Positions 9,065 through 18,984 are shown, numbered from the stretch's first letter. The stretch is 64,000 nt of DNA from a bacterium (GCA_030425045.1 JAUHVL010000003.1:164451-228450), one strand, 5' to 3'. Made by a program: numbers and translations. Notes: generated by a model not told the origin, from the sequence alone.

Positions 9065-10357
9065 ATGCATACAGATTACAAAGTAAAAGACATGTCTCTA
9101 GCGGATTGGGGACGAAAAGAAATTGAAATTGCCGAAGCAGAAATGCCTGGCTTAATGGCACTCCGAGATGAGTTTGGACAATCAAAGCCTTTAAAGGGAG
9201 CTAAAATTGCTGGTTGTCTTCATATGACAATTCAAACAGCGGTTTTAATTGAAACTCTCGTTGAGCTTGGAGCTGAAGTTCGTTGGTCGTCTTGTAATAT
9301 TTTCTCAACTCAAGATCATGCAGCAGCAGCTATCGCTAAAGCTGGAATTCCAGTATTTGCATGGAAAGGAATGAACGAAGAGGAGTTTGATTGGTGTATT
9401 GAGCAAACTCTAAAGTGGGCTGATGGTTCAAACCTTAACATGATTCTTGATGACGGTGGGGACCTTACTAATATGGTTCTTGATCGTTTTCCTGAGATGG
9501 TAAAAGATATCAAAGGACTTTCCGAAGAAACAACAACGGGTGTTCATAGATTATATGAAAGAGTGAAAAAAGGAACACTTCCACTTCCTGCGATCAACAT
9601 TAACGACTCTGTTACAAAATCTAAATTTGATAACCTTTATGGTTGTAGAGAGTCTCTCGTTGACGGTATTAAGCGTGCAACTGATGTAATGATCGCTGGT
9701 AAGGTTTGTGTTGTTGCTGGTTATGGTGACGTTGGTAAAGGATCTGCTGGATCATTACTTGGTTTAGGTGGAAGAATTATTGTAACAGAAATCGATCCCA
9801 TCTGTGCTCTTCAAGCAGCAATGGAAGGTTTTGAAGTGATGCCAATGGATGAAGCTGCAAAACTTGGTGATATTTTTGTTACCTGTACTGGTAACCTTGA
9901 TGTTATTACCGGTAGACATCTTGATATGATGAAAGACGGAGCGATCGTTTGTAATATTGGTCACTTTGATAATGAGATTGATGTTGCTTACATGAATAAT
10001 AACTACGATAAAGTAAATATTAAGCCTCAGGTTGATCAGTACGTTAGAAAAGATGGAACGAAGCTCGTTCTTCTTGCTGAAGGTCGTCTTGTAAACCTTG
10101 GTTGTGCAACTGGACACCCTTCATTTGTAATGTCTAACTCGTTTACTAACCAGGTTCTTGCGCAAATGGAACTTTGGGAAAACTCAAGTAAATACGACAA
10201 CAATGTTTATATGCTGCCAAAGCATCTTGATGAAAAAGTTGCGAGACTTCACTTAGAAAAAATTGGTGTAAGACTTGATACTTTAACGTCTAAGCAAGCT
10301 GAGTACCTCGATATGAATGTTGAGGGGCCGTATAAGCCAGAGCATTACAGATACTAA
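9065..10357 (+). CDS. ahcY: Adenosylhomocysteinase
   Basis: NAD-dependent S-adenosylhomocysteine hydrolase. It splits SAH into adenosine and homocysteine, recycling the by-product of methyltransferases. The 430-residue sequence has the substrate domain ([31 protein letters not shown]), the NAD motif [11 protein letters not shown] and [10 protein letters not shown], and the usual C-terminal KPEHYRY. The ATG at 9065 has AAGGAG 6 nt before it; an open extension back to 8936 overlaps the divergent methyltransferase gene and has no family sequence, so I reject it. Homocysteine made here can feed the beta-synthase encoded at 31-32 kb. A terminator follows. Confidence 0.97.
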   Translation: MHTDYKVKDMSLADWGRKEIEIAEAEMPGLMALRDEFGQSKPLKGAKIAGCLHMTIQTAVLIETLVELGAEVRWSSCNIFSTQDHAAAAIAKAGIPVFAWKGMNEEEFDWCIEQTLKWADGSNLNMILDDGGDLTNMVLDRFPEMVKDIKGLSEETTTGVHRLYERVKKGTLPLPAININDSVTKSKFDNLYGCRESLVDGIKRATDVMIAGKVCVVAGYGDVGKGSAGSLLGLGGRIIVTEIDPICALQAAMEGFEVMPMDEAAKLGDIFVTCTGNLDVITGRHLDMMKDGAIVCNIGHFDNEIDVAYMNNNYDKVNIKPQVDQYVRKDGTKLVLLAEGRLVNLGCATGHPSFVMSNSFTNQVLAQMELWENSSKYDNNVYMLPKHLDEKVARLHLEKIGVRLDTLTSKQAEYLDMNVEGPYKPEHYRY

Positions 10358-10373
10358 AATAGAAAATATACTA

Positions 10374-10404
10374 GAGGCGTCTTGTCGGACGCCTCTTCTC
10401 CTTT
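10374..10404 (+). terminator. Intrinsic terminator after ahcY
   Basis: A perfect 8-bp stem GAGGCGTC / GACGCCTC (10374-10381 with 10388-10395) has a 6-nt loop and is followed by a pyrimidine-rich, interrupted T tract. It lies 16 bp past the ahcY stop. Confidence 0.8.
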
Positions 10405-10450
10405 CTCTCTAATCAGGTTATAATTTCAAAAAATTTAAAAGGTTATCTAA

Positions 10451-10888
10451 TTGAAAGTATTCATTGGTTGTGATCACGCTGCTTTTGAGGAAAAAGAAGT
10501 CGTTAAAAAGTATATTCAACAAAAATTTGAGGTCGTCGACTGCGGCACAAACTCTGCCGAAAGGTGCGACTATCCAGACTTTGCTATGGCCGTTGCTAAA
10601 GAAGTTCAAGCTGATAACGGTGTAGGAGTACTTTTATGTGGGTCTGGCATAGGGGTTTCAATGGCGGCCAATCGGTTTGCCGGAGTGAGGGCAGCACTTT
10701 GTCGATCTGCAGAAGATGCAAAACTATCAAGACAACATAATAACAGTAATGTCATTTGTGTTGGAGCAAGAACCACATCGGTTGAAGATATTAAACAAAT
10801 ACTAGATGCATGGTTCTCGGCAGATTTTGAAGAGGGGCGGCACACCGGTCGTATCGATAAATTTAATCAACTAGGAGAAAGGCACTAG
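10451..10888 (+). CDS. rpiB: Ribose-5-phosphate isomerase B
   Basis: Interconverts ribose 5-phosphate and ribulose 5-phosphate in the pentose phosphate pathway. The 145-residue protein has the RpiB/LacAB signature: GCDHAAFEEKE at the N-terminus, DCGTN...DYPDFA, the active-site loop LLCGSGIGVSMAANRFAGVRAALC with its Cys, and SRQHNNSNVICVGAR with the catalytic-type His. The start is a TTG preceded by an AAAGG-type site. The gene follows the ahcY terminator, so it has its own promoter. Its stop codon overlaps the start of the next membrane-protein gene. Confidence 0.95.
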   Translation: MKVFIGCDHAAFEEKEVVKKYIQQKFEVVDCGTNSAERCDYPDFAMAVAKEVQADNGVGVLLCGSGIGVSMAANRFAGVRAALCRSAEDAKLSRQHNNSNVICVGARTTSVEDIKQILDAWFSADFEEGRHTGRIDKFNQLGERH

Positions 10889-11583
10889 TGTTTTTTCCAA
10901 AAAGAATAATAGAGAAAGTTCTCTTTAGTGTTATTTTTTTCATCATCATCTTAGGTGTCTACTTGTCACGTACTGACTTAACTTTTTTTGAGGGAACCTA
11001 TGTGCGAGAAGATGGTGTTATTGAATGGTTAACGGTATTGGCATTATTTCTATGTATGATTCTTTGTATGTACCGAATAAGAATCTTGAAACCATTTCGC
11101 AATAGACGATTTGTCTTTGGATTATATTTTTTCGTCGCTCTTTTTTTCTTTGGCATGATGGAAGAAATATCTTGGGGCCAACGAATTTGGGAACAATTTT
11201 TTGACTTTCGAGTTCCTGACTTTTTTCAAAAGTATAATACCCAAAGAGAAATGAACTTTCATAATTTGAAGTTTGGTGAAACAAAAATTAATAAACTTAT
11301 TTTTGGTACGTTCTTGGGGATTATGATCGTATGTTATTTTTTAATTCTTCCTTTTCTTTACCAGAAAAAAGAAGCAATTAAGGAATGGGTAAATAAACAC
11401 GCACTTCCAATCCCAAATTATTACCACATTATCGCTTATATCACTTTGGCCATCTTCGCCCAGCTTATTGGTGGTGGAAAGAAAGGAGAAATCCTAGAAT
11501 TTGGTGGTTGTTGGATAGTCTTCTTAATGATTTTGGTTCCTATGAACCGAGATGTCTTTAGCCGAAAATCTTTCGAGCGTTAA
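10888..11583 (+). CDS. Integral membrane protein of unknown function
   Basis: A 231-residue protein with about five or six predicted membrane helices (first near residues 10-28, then about 45-65, 75-93, 135-158, 175-195 and 200-220). Between helices 3 and 4 is a soluble, aromatic and charged loop beginning GMMEEISWGQRIWEQFF, with a conserved-looking EE pair in or near the membrane. I do not recognise the family. The GTG start overlaps the rpiB stop codon, which indicates translational coupling with rpiB. The 3' end overlaps the convergent barrel gene by 4 bp. Confidence 0.82.
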   Translation: MFFPKRIIEKVLFSVIFFIIILGVYLSRTDLTFFEGTYVREDGVIEWLTVLALFLCMILCMYRIRILKPFRNRRFVFGLYFFVALFFFGMMEEISWGQRIWEQFFDFRVPDFFQKYNTQREMNFHNLKFGETKINKLIFGTFLGIMIVCYFLILPFLYQKKEAIKEWVNKHALPIPNYYHIIAYITLAIFAQLIGGGKKGEILEFGGCWIVFLMILVPMNRDVFSRKSFER

Positions 11584-12947
11584 AAACGATATTTAATATA
11601 CGATGTAACGGTATCTTGAGCTCTGTAAGGACTCCAGTAAGATTCTTCACTTGGAGCTTTTAAGGTTTCAAGTGAAAAGCCAAATAGTAGAGTGCTAAAA
11701 GGATTATACATAATATTTCCTTTTAGAAGATTGTCTTTTCTAACCAAGTCGTAGCGAAGTTGTGCCGAAGTAATAATTCTCTCTGTAAGAGCGTAACTTC
11801 CAGAAACACCGACGGCCGTATCCCATTTTGTCGTTTCAGAATAAACCTCATCACTACCTTGAATATGCTCAGTAAAATACTTAAGGCCTTGCAGTGAAAG
11901 TGAGTAAATTGGCCTATTAAAATTGATAGCAGCATAACCATAGATTTCACTTTCATACTTAGGATCAATTTTAATATAGCGGTTACTAAATTCTTGTTGC
12001 TCTGTACTTAGCTTCGCCGTCAACGAGTCAAAGTCTCCAGCAAGTCTTGCTGTTGGATCGACAAAAGTTGCTCCAAGATGAGTCGTAACATCATCGTTAA
12101 CGGTATACTTAACTTCACCACCTGAAATAAAGTGGTGGTTAACAGCGGCTCCAGCGTTAACATAAGCAGTTCTATTTTCTACGTAGTTAACAGCGGCATT
12201 AATTCTTAAGCGTGGTTCAGGTTTATATAAGCTATAACCGCTTAAAGAAATTCCATTACTAAAAGCGTATGATAGTCTCACTCCCATAGATTTATGAAGA
12301 AAAACATCTCTAGAGTTTGGTCTCTCTACATCAAAGTAAAGATCGTAAGTTCCAAAGTCTGTATTTGCGCGATTAGGAGGAAGTTTATACCAACCACTTT
12401 TGGTGACAACTTTTCCATCTTCGATATCGAGGTGAGGAGTCAGTGTTGGTACATAAAAATATGAGATAAAAAATTGTGATCTAAAAGAACCAGAAGGGTT
12501 ATCAATCATTAGGCCAAGAACACCTTCTTGTTTATCGTCCATCAAATCAAATGAACGTTGACCATTGAGATGCTCTAGTTGCCAAAACTGCTCAGAGCTA
12601 TTCCAGTCGATAACTTTTCTTCCTAAGATATACTTGTCACCAGCAACCCCCGTGTAGGAAATATAACCTTCTGATAATGAGGCGTCGAAGTGTCGTGACG
12701 CAACATCAAGCTCTGTACTGATATCCATTTTTCCGGAAATATATGATCTTTCCAGCTCGTATTGATAATCTAGCCCTAACCAGTTCTGATTGGTTTCTAG
12801 TGAGCCAGTTGATGGACTTGTCGTGTTAAAAAGCTGGATATTCTCATACGTAAACCCAATATCTTGTTGAGTTTTAGCCGCAAATACGGAAAATTGGCAG
12901 GTTATGGCCGAGATAGTTAGTATGGAAAGTAAGCGATTCATAAACAC
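11580..12947 (-). CDS. Exported outer-membrane beta-barrel protein
   Basis: A 455-residue protein with a Sec signal peptide (MNRLLSILTISAITCQFSVFA, cleaved before AK). The mature part is full of alternating aromatic/polar beta-strand patterns (for example YISGKMDIST, YIYAAINFNR-like stretches) and ends in the aromatic residue of YIKYRF, the BamA-recognised terminus of outer-membrane barrels. No porin family is recognised. An in-frame ATG two codons downstream is an equally good start. It converges with the rpiB-linked membrane gene and has no partner gene on its strand. Confidence 0.85.
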   Translation of the reverse strand: MFMNRLLSILTISAITCQFSVFAAKTQQDIGFTYENIQLFNTTSPSTGSLETNQNWLGLDYQYELERSYISGKMDISTELDVASRHFDASLSEGYISYTGVAGDKYILGRKVIDWNSSEQFWQLEHLNGQRSFDLMDDKQEGVLGLMIDNPSGSFRSQFFISYFYVPTLTPHLDIEDGKVVTKSGWYKLPPNRANTDFGTYDLYFDVERPNSRDVFLHKSMGVRLSYAFSNGISLSGYSLYKPEPRLRINAAVNYVENRTAYVNAGAAVNHHFISGGEVKYTVNDDVTTHLGATFVDPTARLAGDFDSLTAKLSTEQQEFSNRYIKIDPKYESEIYGYAAINFNRPIYSLSLQGLKYFTEHIQGSDEVYSETTKWDTAVGVSGSYALTERIITSAQLRYDLVRKDNLLKGNIMYNPFSTLLFGFSLETLKAPSEESYWSPYRAQDTVTSYIKYRF

Positions 12948-13085
12948 AATATCCTATAAAAACATTACTCGCGATAGTCTTTTCCTCTAAATTGTGAAAA
13001 AGTTACACTAAGGTGCGTTTTTTACTGGTTTTTATTCCTATTTCTGGGAATATGCGTCTTTAATGCATACAAGGTAGGGAAAATC

Positions 13086-16040
13086 TTGTTTCGACAACTA
13101 CAACAACTCACAATTCTGATTTTCGGACTTAGTCTGTTTAGTTGCGGATATTTCTCTGATCAGCCAGTTGAGAATGCTGATATTGCCTTTGTTTCCAATG
13201 TTCTCGAAGCCAATTGTAATATCACCAAAGATGCTGAGCAGATCTCTAAGCTTGCTGAAGAAAATATTGGAAGCTCGCTCAATTGTTTACGAACAGGTTT
13301 GAAAACGTACACAGAAGTATCGAAAAGGGCCAACCCCAATTTTATTACGCTTTCTGAGTTAACCACGTTTATCAATGAAAACTTAAATGGAGCTTCTAGT
13401 TCTTTGAGAGAAAAACTTTCTCTTTTTTTTAGACTTGGAAATGTTTTTTTAAATGAACCAAATGAAAGTTTATCCGTTAAGAATATTGATGCCATTTTTG
13501 ATCTTTTACGTGTTTTAAATATTGAGGCTATTCAATTAAAAAATGCGATTGATGGTGCAAACGCAAAAAGAGAAGGGGAGAACTTTCTTGCTTATTCAAG
13601 ACAGTTCTCTCGATCGTTAATTCGATTAGCAGATTTCTACCTACCAATTGTAGAAGCTAACCTTTCGAAAAGCTCAGGTCATGCTATTGATCTGAAAGAG
13701 TTTATTTTAGATATCTTTGAAGGAAATACTTTTGGTGATTTTGAAGTTGATCCAGAGACTCTCGACTCTATTCTCGGTTTTAAAATCCTTTTTGTTGGCG
13801 GAGAGAAGATCTTTTTAAACTCAAGAGAAGTGAAGCGCTTCCTCGAGATTTCTCCTGATCTGGCTTCATCAGTTTTTAATCTCTATTTTGCAAACGAAGA
13901 AGACCTTGGTGGGCAGATAAATCAATTAGTTTATTTTCAAAAAAATATAAATGAAATTTCAGAACAAGTTTTTTCTCATGGTGATCGAACGATCATCACA
14001 ACTCAAAAAGATATCGATTTAATTTTTGATAAGTATTTTGATGAAATGGAAAACATGGATTTTCTTCAGCCAACAGTCAAAGAACTAAAAAATAAGTTGA
14101 TTGATGGAAAAAATAATTATTCTGAAATCTATACTTTTAAAAATATCAACTCTCTTTTCTCTCTTGCTGATATTGGTCTAGATGCTTATTTATATTATCT
14201 AAACAATGAAGGTTTCTTCAAAAAAGAACAAGCTATCAGACCTGGATTCACTCAGAGAGGTCGAATTAGTAAGCAAGACTTTGTTAATTCAACATCAAAC
14301 CTTGCTGAAACGTTAAGATTGAAAATTACAGATTCGAGGATTTTCCCTTCTGAAGTAGAGTACTTTGATTTTTTTAAATTTCTAAATAACGAAATGGAAG
14401 AAATCAATATTGATGAAAATGTTCTTGATGCTGCTATAGGAATTAAAACGCTTTTTGTCGGTGGTAGGAAAGAAATAACGAATAAAGATGAAATTATTAT
14501 TCTCCTAAATAAGTTAAGAAACCTTGGGGATCTCTATTACGATTTAACTTCAGTTGATCTCGAAACAATTTCCGCAAAAGACTTACTAAAAATGGGTCTA
14601 GAAGATATTAAGGTTTTTAAAAGTATTATTGAATCTTCTGATTCTTTACAGCCCGTTATTACTGCTAAAAACATTACGACGATCGTTGAATATATTTCTG
14701 ATGATGGAACGAGCTATGAAAACTACGTACCTTTAATTGAGAGTTTAAAATCTAAAATTATAAAAGGGTATAAAGACATTTTTTCTGTTCGTGATTTTAT
14801 TGTCGCTGCAGATTTAATCGAAGAGTTCGTAGAGAAGTTATATTTTACAGAAATAACGTTTGATCTCATTAAGCCTGATAGAAGAAATAATGACAGAGTC
14901 GTGGTTAAACAATCAGAGCTCAAAGGAGCAAGTTACTCTAAAATTCCTTTAGAAAAACAAGTCGCTTACTTAAAAGAGTTAAATCAAATTTTGAATACCT
15001 ATAGATATTATAGAAATGAAGATGGTTATAGTTTCTATGGTAACTCGATAAAAAGGTATGTTAACGGCTTAAGAGAAATTGTCGCTGTAAAATGGGTCGC
15101 TGACCTTTTACTTCCTGTGTATGGAGAGTATCCATCAGATGAGGAAATTGAAGCAGGAAAGCCTGCCAAATGGACTTTAACAAAAGAAAAGTTAGATGCT
15201 GTTCTTTTCGAGTTTAGACCGGCCCTCGAAACATTTGGAATGTGGACAGAGAATATTCAAACCTTTGGAAGGAATATTTTATTACTTGCTGATCTCTTTC
15301 AAGAGCAATCTGATGGAACGCTCGATATTGATGCTAGGGAAATTGCTGAGTATGGCGGATTGGTTTTCATGGCCGTTAAAGTTGGCGATGAAATGCTTGA
15401 TACAATGATTAGTAAAGGCTACTGCGAAAATAAAAATACTGTAGATGACCCAGAGCTTGAGAATGACTGTTATCGTGAACATTTCTTTAAGACACTCATG
15501 ATAGATCTCAATATGAAGCAATATATGACGAAGCTTTATGATTATGTTGTAAGTGCCGATTACGATGAGGTCATTAATTTTGTTAAAAGTGTTGAAGGTT
15601 TCACTCGCGATTTAACTGACGTGAGAACAGGATACCGTATGGCACGAATAATTTTTGGTGCTATGTTAAATATTGAGTCTACATTAATTCGATTTGATCT
15701 TAACCAAGATAATATTCTTGAGTTTGCAGAGCTTGAAAAAGGTTACGCCGTTTATGATGATGCCGTCATTAGTTTGTCCGGTCTCGATAAAATTGCAGGC
15801 GGATTTTTTGAGTATCTCGCCCCCAAGGCTTATTACTATATGATTGATAAAATGAAGTTACCCCCAGAGGGAGCAGCTGGTGCAGCTGTTTTACAGACAT
15901 ACTTCTTACCTAAGAAAATACAAGCCAAAAGACTTAATGTTGGTAAACTCCTTGAGGGTATTATTGAGCAAGCAAATGCTCAGCTTGAAGCTGAAAATGA
16001 AGCTGCCGAGCAAGAGGCTGGAGAGGAAGCAACTCCTTAA
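13086..16040 (+). CDS. Large lipoprotein with internal repeats and an EF-hand-like loop
   Basis: A 984-residue lipoprotein. TTG 13086 is the start, with an AAGGTAGGG site just upstream. The signal peptide ends in the lipobox LFSC (Cys20). The body is helical and contains at least two related units about 220 residues apart: a segment near residues 216-255 and one near 437-475 share the pattern Ile/Val-Asp-x-x-x-Leu-Asp...(F/T)LFVGG(E/R)K, and the stretches after them are also similar. Near residue 872, DLNQDNILEFAE fits a calcium-binding EF-hand loop. The C-terminus is Glu/Ala-rich. The family is unknown to me. It ends 4 bp inside the convergent glycosyltransferase gene. Confidence 0.88.
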   Translation: MFRQLQQLTILIFGLSLFSCGYFSDQPVENADIAFVSNVLEANCNITKDAEQISKLAEENIGSSLNCLRTGLKTYTEVSKRANPNFITLSELTTFINENLNGASSSLREKLSLFFRLGNVFLNEPNESLSVKNIDAIFDLLRVLNIEAIQLKNAIDGANAKREGENFLAYSRQFSRSLIRLADFYLPIVEANLSKSSGHAIDLKEFILDIFEGNTFGDFEVDPETLDSILGFKILFVGGEKIFLNSREVKRFLEISPDLASSVFNLYFANEEDLGGQINQLVYFQKNINEISEQVFSHGDRTIITTQKDIDLIFDKYFDEMENMDFLQPTVKELKNKLIDGKNNYSEIYTFKNINSLFSLADIGLDAYLYYLNNEGFFKKEQAIRPGFTQRGRISKQDFVNSTSNLAETLRLKITDSRIFPSEVEYFDFFKFLNNEMEEINIDENVLDAAIGIKTLFVGGRKEITNKDEIIILLNKLRNLGDLYYDLTSVDLETISAKDLLKMGLEDIKVFKSIIESSDSLQPVITAKNITTIVEYISDDGTSYENYVPLIESLKSKIIKGYKDIFSVRDFIVAADLIEEFVEKLYFTEITFDLIKPDRRNNDRVVVKQSELKGASYSKIPLEKQVAYLKELNQILNTYRYYRNEDGYSFYGNSIKRYVNGLREIVAVKWVADLLLPVYGEYPSDEEIEAGKPAKWTLTKEKLDAVLFEFRPALETFGMWTENIQTFGRNILLLADLFQEQSDGTLDIDAREIAEYGGLVFMAVKVGDEMLDTMISKGYCENKNTVDDPELENDCYREHFFKTLMIDLNMKQYMTKLYDYVVSADYDEVINFVKSVEGFTRDLTDVRTGYRMARIIFGAMLNIESTLIRFDLNQDNILEFAELEKGYAVYDDAVISLSGLDKIAGGFFEYLAPKAYYYMIDKMKLPPEGAAGAAVLQTYFLPKKIQAKRLNVGKLLEGIIEQANAQLEAENEAAEQEAGEEATP

Positions 16041-16771
16041 ATTGAACCAGTAAGCTGCTTAAACTTTAATCTCACGACTGAAAACAATGCTTCAAAGATA
16101 ATTCCACCGGCCATTTTACTTTGACCATCTCTTCTTTCGGTAAAGATGATGGGAACTTCTTTGACTTTCATTCCTTTTAACCAGACTTTGTAGTTAAGCT
16201 CTAGTTGGAAAATATATCCACGAGAAAGAATGTCGTTTAGGTCGAGTGACTCCAATGCTTTTCGAGTGAAACATTTGAATCCACCAGTGGTATCGAGAAC
16301 AGGTATACCTGTTACGATACGAATATAAATAGAAGCAAGGTAACTTAAGAGTAATCTTCTAAAAGGCCAGTTGATGATTCTAATACCATTAATATAACGA
16401 GAACCAATAACAAGATCATTTTTCTGAGCAGCGGATAAAAGATCGGCTACAGCTTTAGGATCATGAGAGAAGTCACAATCCATCTCAAAGATAAATTGAA
16501 AGTCTCTTTCTAGGCCCCATTTAAAGCCTGTGATATAAGCCGTTCCGAGTCCGAGTTTACCCTGTCTTTCAATGATATGAAGTCTCTCGTATTTATTCTG
16601 GAGCCTCTTAACAACATCTGCTGTTCCGTCTGGCGAACCATCTTCAATAATAAGAAGCGATACTTGTGGATACAGACCAAAGATCGCTTCAATCATACGC
16701 TCGATATTATCGATTTCGTTATAAGTAGGGATGATAATTAGTGATTGGTGATAAGGTAAATTTTCTTCCAT
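16037..16771 (-). CDS. Polyprenol-phosphate mannosyltransferase-like GT2 enzyme
   Basis: Family 2 glycosyltransferase of 244 residues, closest by eye to dolichol/polyprenol monophosphate mannose synthases that load a sugar onto a polyprenyl phosphate at the inner face of the membrane. Visible motifs are IIPTYNEIDNIERMI, IEDGSPDGTADVV, KLGLGTAYITGF and the metal-binding MDCDFSHDP (family form MDADFSHDP). The LDTTGGFKCF and RRDGQSKM motifs near the C-terminus are also typical. There is no C-terminal membrane domain, as in bacterial Ppm1-like enzymes. Its lipid-linked sugar could serve GT-C enzymes such as the GT87-like protein at 3.2 kb (inference). Confidence 0.9.
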   Translation of the reverse strand: MEENLPYHQSLIIIPTYNEIDNIERMIEAIFGLYPQVSLLIIEDGSPDGTADVVKRLQNKYERLHIIERQGKLGLGTAYITGFKWGLERDFQFIFEMDCDFSHDPKAVADLLSAAQKNDLVIGSRYINGIRIINWPFRRLLLSYLASIYIRIVTGIPVLDTTGGFKCFTRKALESLDLNDILSRGYIFQLELNYKVWLKGMKVKEVPIIFTERRDGQSKMAGGIIFEALFSVVRLKFKQLTGSI

Positions 16772-16793
16772 GTGTAGAAACCATTAAAATTTA

Positions 16794-17189
16794 TTAATGT
16801 TTATTTCTACAACCCGTGCAGCGGTTAAGCAATGATTCTCTATAATTATTCACAGCATGATAAAAAAAGCTAATGGCCTTCTGACCCATTTTTGACTCTA
16901 TAAGCCATGTGAATTTTTGAATCTTTGGGTTGAGGCTAATCAGATATTCTACGACCTTTTCTCCAACCAGAACCTCCGGACCTTTTTCATCTAAGACAAG
17001 ATGAATTGTCTCTTTACATTGCTTTTTATCGAGAAAAGGATATCTTTCATAGACCCTATCATCGTGAAGACTAATCATATTTACTTTTTCATTAATATTG
17101 ATTCGATCTAATGAATCTTTAAAGCGAACACATAAAGTACATTCATGATCAAATAAGAGAAGAGGTGTATTTAAATTTTTATCATCCAT
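16794..17189 (-). CDS. DCC-family thiol-disulfide oxidoreductase-like protein (DUF393)
   Basis: A small protein of about 131 residues with the DUF393 signature FDHECTLC near the N-terminus, i.e. the Dx2CxxC-type motif that names the DCC family and resembles a thioredoxin-like active site. Another CTGCR motif lies near the C-terminus. No signal peptide is seen. I take ATG 17189, which leaves 11 bp to the upstream gene; a TTG at 17225 would extend it by 12 residues into that gene. The ribosome site is weak for either start. It probably belongs to one transcript with the Cys-rich exported protein upstream. Confidence 0.82.
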   Translation of the reverse strand: MDDKNLNTPLLLFDHECTLCVRFKDSLDRININEKVNMISLHDDRVYERYPFLDKKQCKETIHLVLDEKGPEVLVGEKVVEYLISLNPKIQKFTWLIESKMGQKAISFFYHAVNNYRESLLNRCTGCRNKH

Positions 17190-17200
17190 GATTTTTATTT

Positions 17201-18784
17201 CTACTCTAAGTCGAGTCTTCTCCAAGCAGAGACTTGATACCTTCTCGATATAATTTCAAAGATAACCGTATCTGATTTTTTATTAATTTCTGCTTCTTCA
17301 GCAGCTTTTGCCATTGCAAAACTCATGGCCTTACCACTGGCAGGAGATCTTTTTCCTTTTTTCATCGGCTTTTGAAAAGAGTTATGCGCTCTTCTTTTTT
17401 TCTTATTAAAGCCTTTTCCACCACCAAATCTAAGAACATTGCCACGATTTCTTTTTGTACGAGCGTAATTGAATTTTTTAAACCCTTTTCCAAGCCCACC
17501 CTTTCTAAGTTTCGCAATATTTGCTTTTACTGCTGGGGTAACAGGCTGTCTTGCTAGTAATCTTGCTACTGGTCCCGGAATTCCCAATTTCTCTGCTGCT
17601 TGTGACTGTTGTCTTTGTTCTAATGTAAGTGGTGAGTTGTCTTCTTGTTCTGCTAATTTACTAATTTCCCTTAGCATGCGGTTTGCTTTGGCTGCGTTAG
17701 CAGCAGCTGTCGTTGATAAACTACCGTTTCTCAATTCTCCATTAGCGGCGGCTGCAAACTCAGACCCAAAACCATTACTAATGAAGTCTGAAAATCCAGG
17801 TAGATCGATATCGGTAAAATATTTTTTATCAAAACAGTTTTGTTCTCCGACACATGTACACTTCATGTCAGGTCCAAGGTTTCCATCGATACAGGGAACT
17901 CTATAACTTTCTTGAGCAATCTTTTTATCATGAAGATATGACATACAGTGATCGGGATCATTTTGTGTTTCTGGTTGAGCACAGTAACATTCTTTTTCGG
18001 TGATTGGGTTACAGTCACCTTTTCCAGGAAGACCTTCCGCAATTTCTTTTACTTGGTTCGCGTACTCTTGCTGTCTTTGAGATTCAGTGAGGTAAAAAGC
18101 TGAAAGAAATCCTGAAGCAGCTGCTTTTAAAATATTGCCACCAGTTGGACTTTTTACAGTGTTAACGGCAAAGCAGCCTGCTGTTGCCCCATATCCCACA
18201 CCTTGAAACTGAGCTGTTTGAGCTCTTTGCTCATGACTATTCGCCGCTCCATAGAGAGCTTTCTTTTGGTTAGTATCTCCCTCTTGCATCATACTACTGA
18301 TCTCTTGCTGACCAAGTTGTTGCATCATCGTTCCTGCGGCTTCCGTTCCAATAGCGATATACTGGCAGGGAAGTTGCTGGCCACCGCCTTGTTGTCCGGC
18401 TCCCTCTGTTGCACCTTCTGCTGCAGGAGCTGCTTGCTGAGGTTGTCCGGCACCCATGGAGCCCACAACGGCCGTAAAGGCCTTACCAACCATTTCAACT
18501 ATTGTTGAGTCAATTCCTAGAAATTCTGTTTTTCCACGCCCTCGACAAGCGTTTGGGTCGTCAAGCTTCTCACACTCTTCTCGCATTTGACGGTAAGAAA
18601 GTTGCTCATGAACGTAGTTCTGACTTGTATGTCGATCTTGGTCAGAAAGGTTCATGTCGACAGGGTCTTTGGGTTGGTTCACTTTTAGGGGATCATTAAT
18701 TTGAATGATTTGTTGAGTCTGAGCATGCAAAGAAGCCATCGATAGATAAATCGTTAAAATTACTAAAAGGTTTTTAATATTCAT
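17201..18784 (-). CDS. Exported Cys-rich protein with basic C-terminus
   Basis: A 527-residue exported protein of unknown family. It has a signal peptide (MNIKNLLVILTIYLSMASLHA) and then a charged region. A Gln/Gly/Ala-rich low-complexity stretch (about residues 115-145) is followed by hydrophobic Gly/Ala-rich helices (about 195-230). Next comes a Cys-rich module (about 255-325, eight or more Cys including ECYCAQP and KCTCVG), and finally a strongly basic, Gly-rich tail from about residue 420. The Cys module suggests disulfide bonding outside the cytoplasm, and the downstream thiol oxidoreductase-like gene fits that context. The ATG has a weak site upstream. Confidence 0.82.
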   Translation of the reverse strand: MNIKNLLVILTIYLSMASLHAQTQQIIQINDPLKVNQPKDPVDMNLSDQDRHTSQNYVHEQLSYRQMREECEKLDDPNACRGRGKTEFLGIDSTIVEMVGKAFTAVVGSMGAGQPQQAAPAAEGATEGAGQQGGGQQLPCQYIAIGTEAAGTMMQQLGQQEISSMMQEGDTNQKKALYGAANSHEQRAQTAQFQGVGYGATAGCFAVNTVKSPTGGNILKAAASGFLSAFYLTESQRQQEYANQVKEIAEGLPGKGDCNPITEKECYCAQPETQNDPDHCMSYLHDKKIAQESYRVPCIDGNLGPDMKCTCVGEQNCFDKKYFTDIDLPGFSDFISNGFGSEFAAAANGELRNGSLSTTAAANAAKANRMLREISKLAEQEDNSPLTLEQRQQSQAAEKLGIPGPVARLLARQPVTPAVKANIAKLRKGGLGKGFKKFNYARTKRNRGNVLRFGGGKGFNKKKRRAHNSFQKPMKKGKRSPASGKAMSFAMAKAAEEAEINKKSDTVIFEIISRRYQVSAWRRLDLE

Positions 18785-18928
18785 GGGTTCTCCTGCTCAG
18801 ATCCTATTTTACCACTGCTAGGGCGATACAGCGCTCTAGGCAAAGATTTGCAGGTCTTTTTAAATGTAATTTCAGGTACATAGAGTATTGTCGATGAATT
18901 TTCTTTAGACTTAGACTGCAAAGAAAAA

Positions 18929-18957
18929 TTGACGGTTTTTTCATAGTTGAGATAGAA
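18929..18957 (+). promoter_or_regulatory. Possible promoter of the DtxR-type regulator
   Basis: TTGACG (18929-18934), a 17-bp spacer and ATAGAA (18952-18957) lie 27 bp before the start codon. The -35 is good and the -10 is poor. The 200-bp gap between the divergent genes holds no other clear signal apart from a TTAGACTTAGAC direct repeat. Confidence 0.3.
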
Positions 18958-18984
18958 AAAAGATAAAGAATAAAAGGGGTTACA

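Noticed and set aside
9764..10117. 117-codon minus-strand frame inside ahcY
   Set aside because: Shadow of a certain gene; the translation is low in recognisable pattern and has no ribosome site.
17469..17906. 145-codon plus-strand frame opposite the Cys-rich exported gene
   Set aside because: Antisense shadow; composition mirrors the real gene and no start signal is seen.
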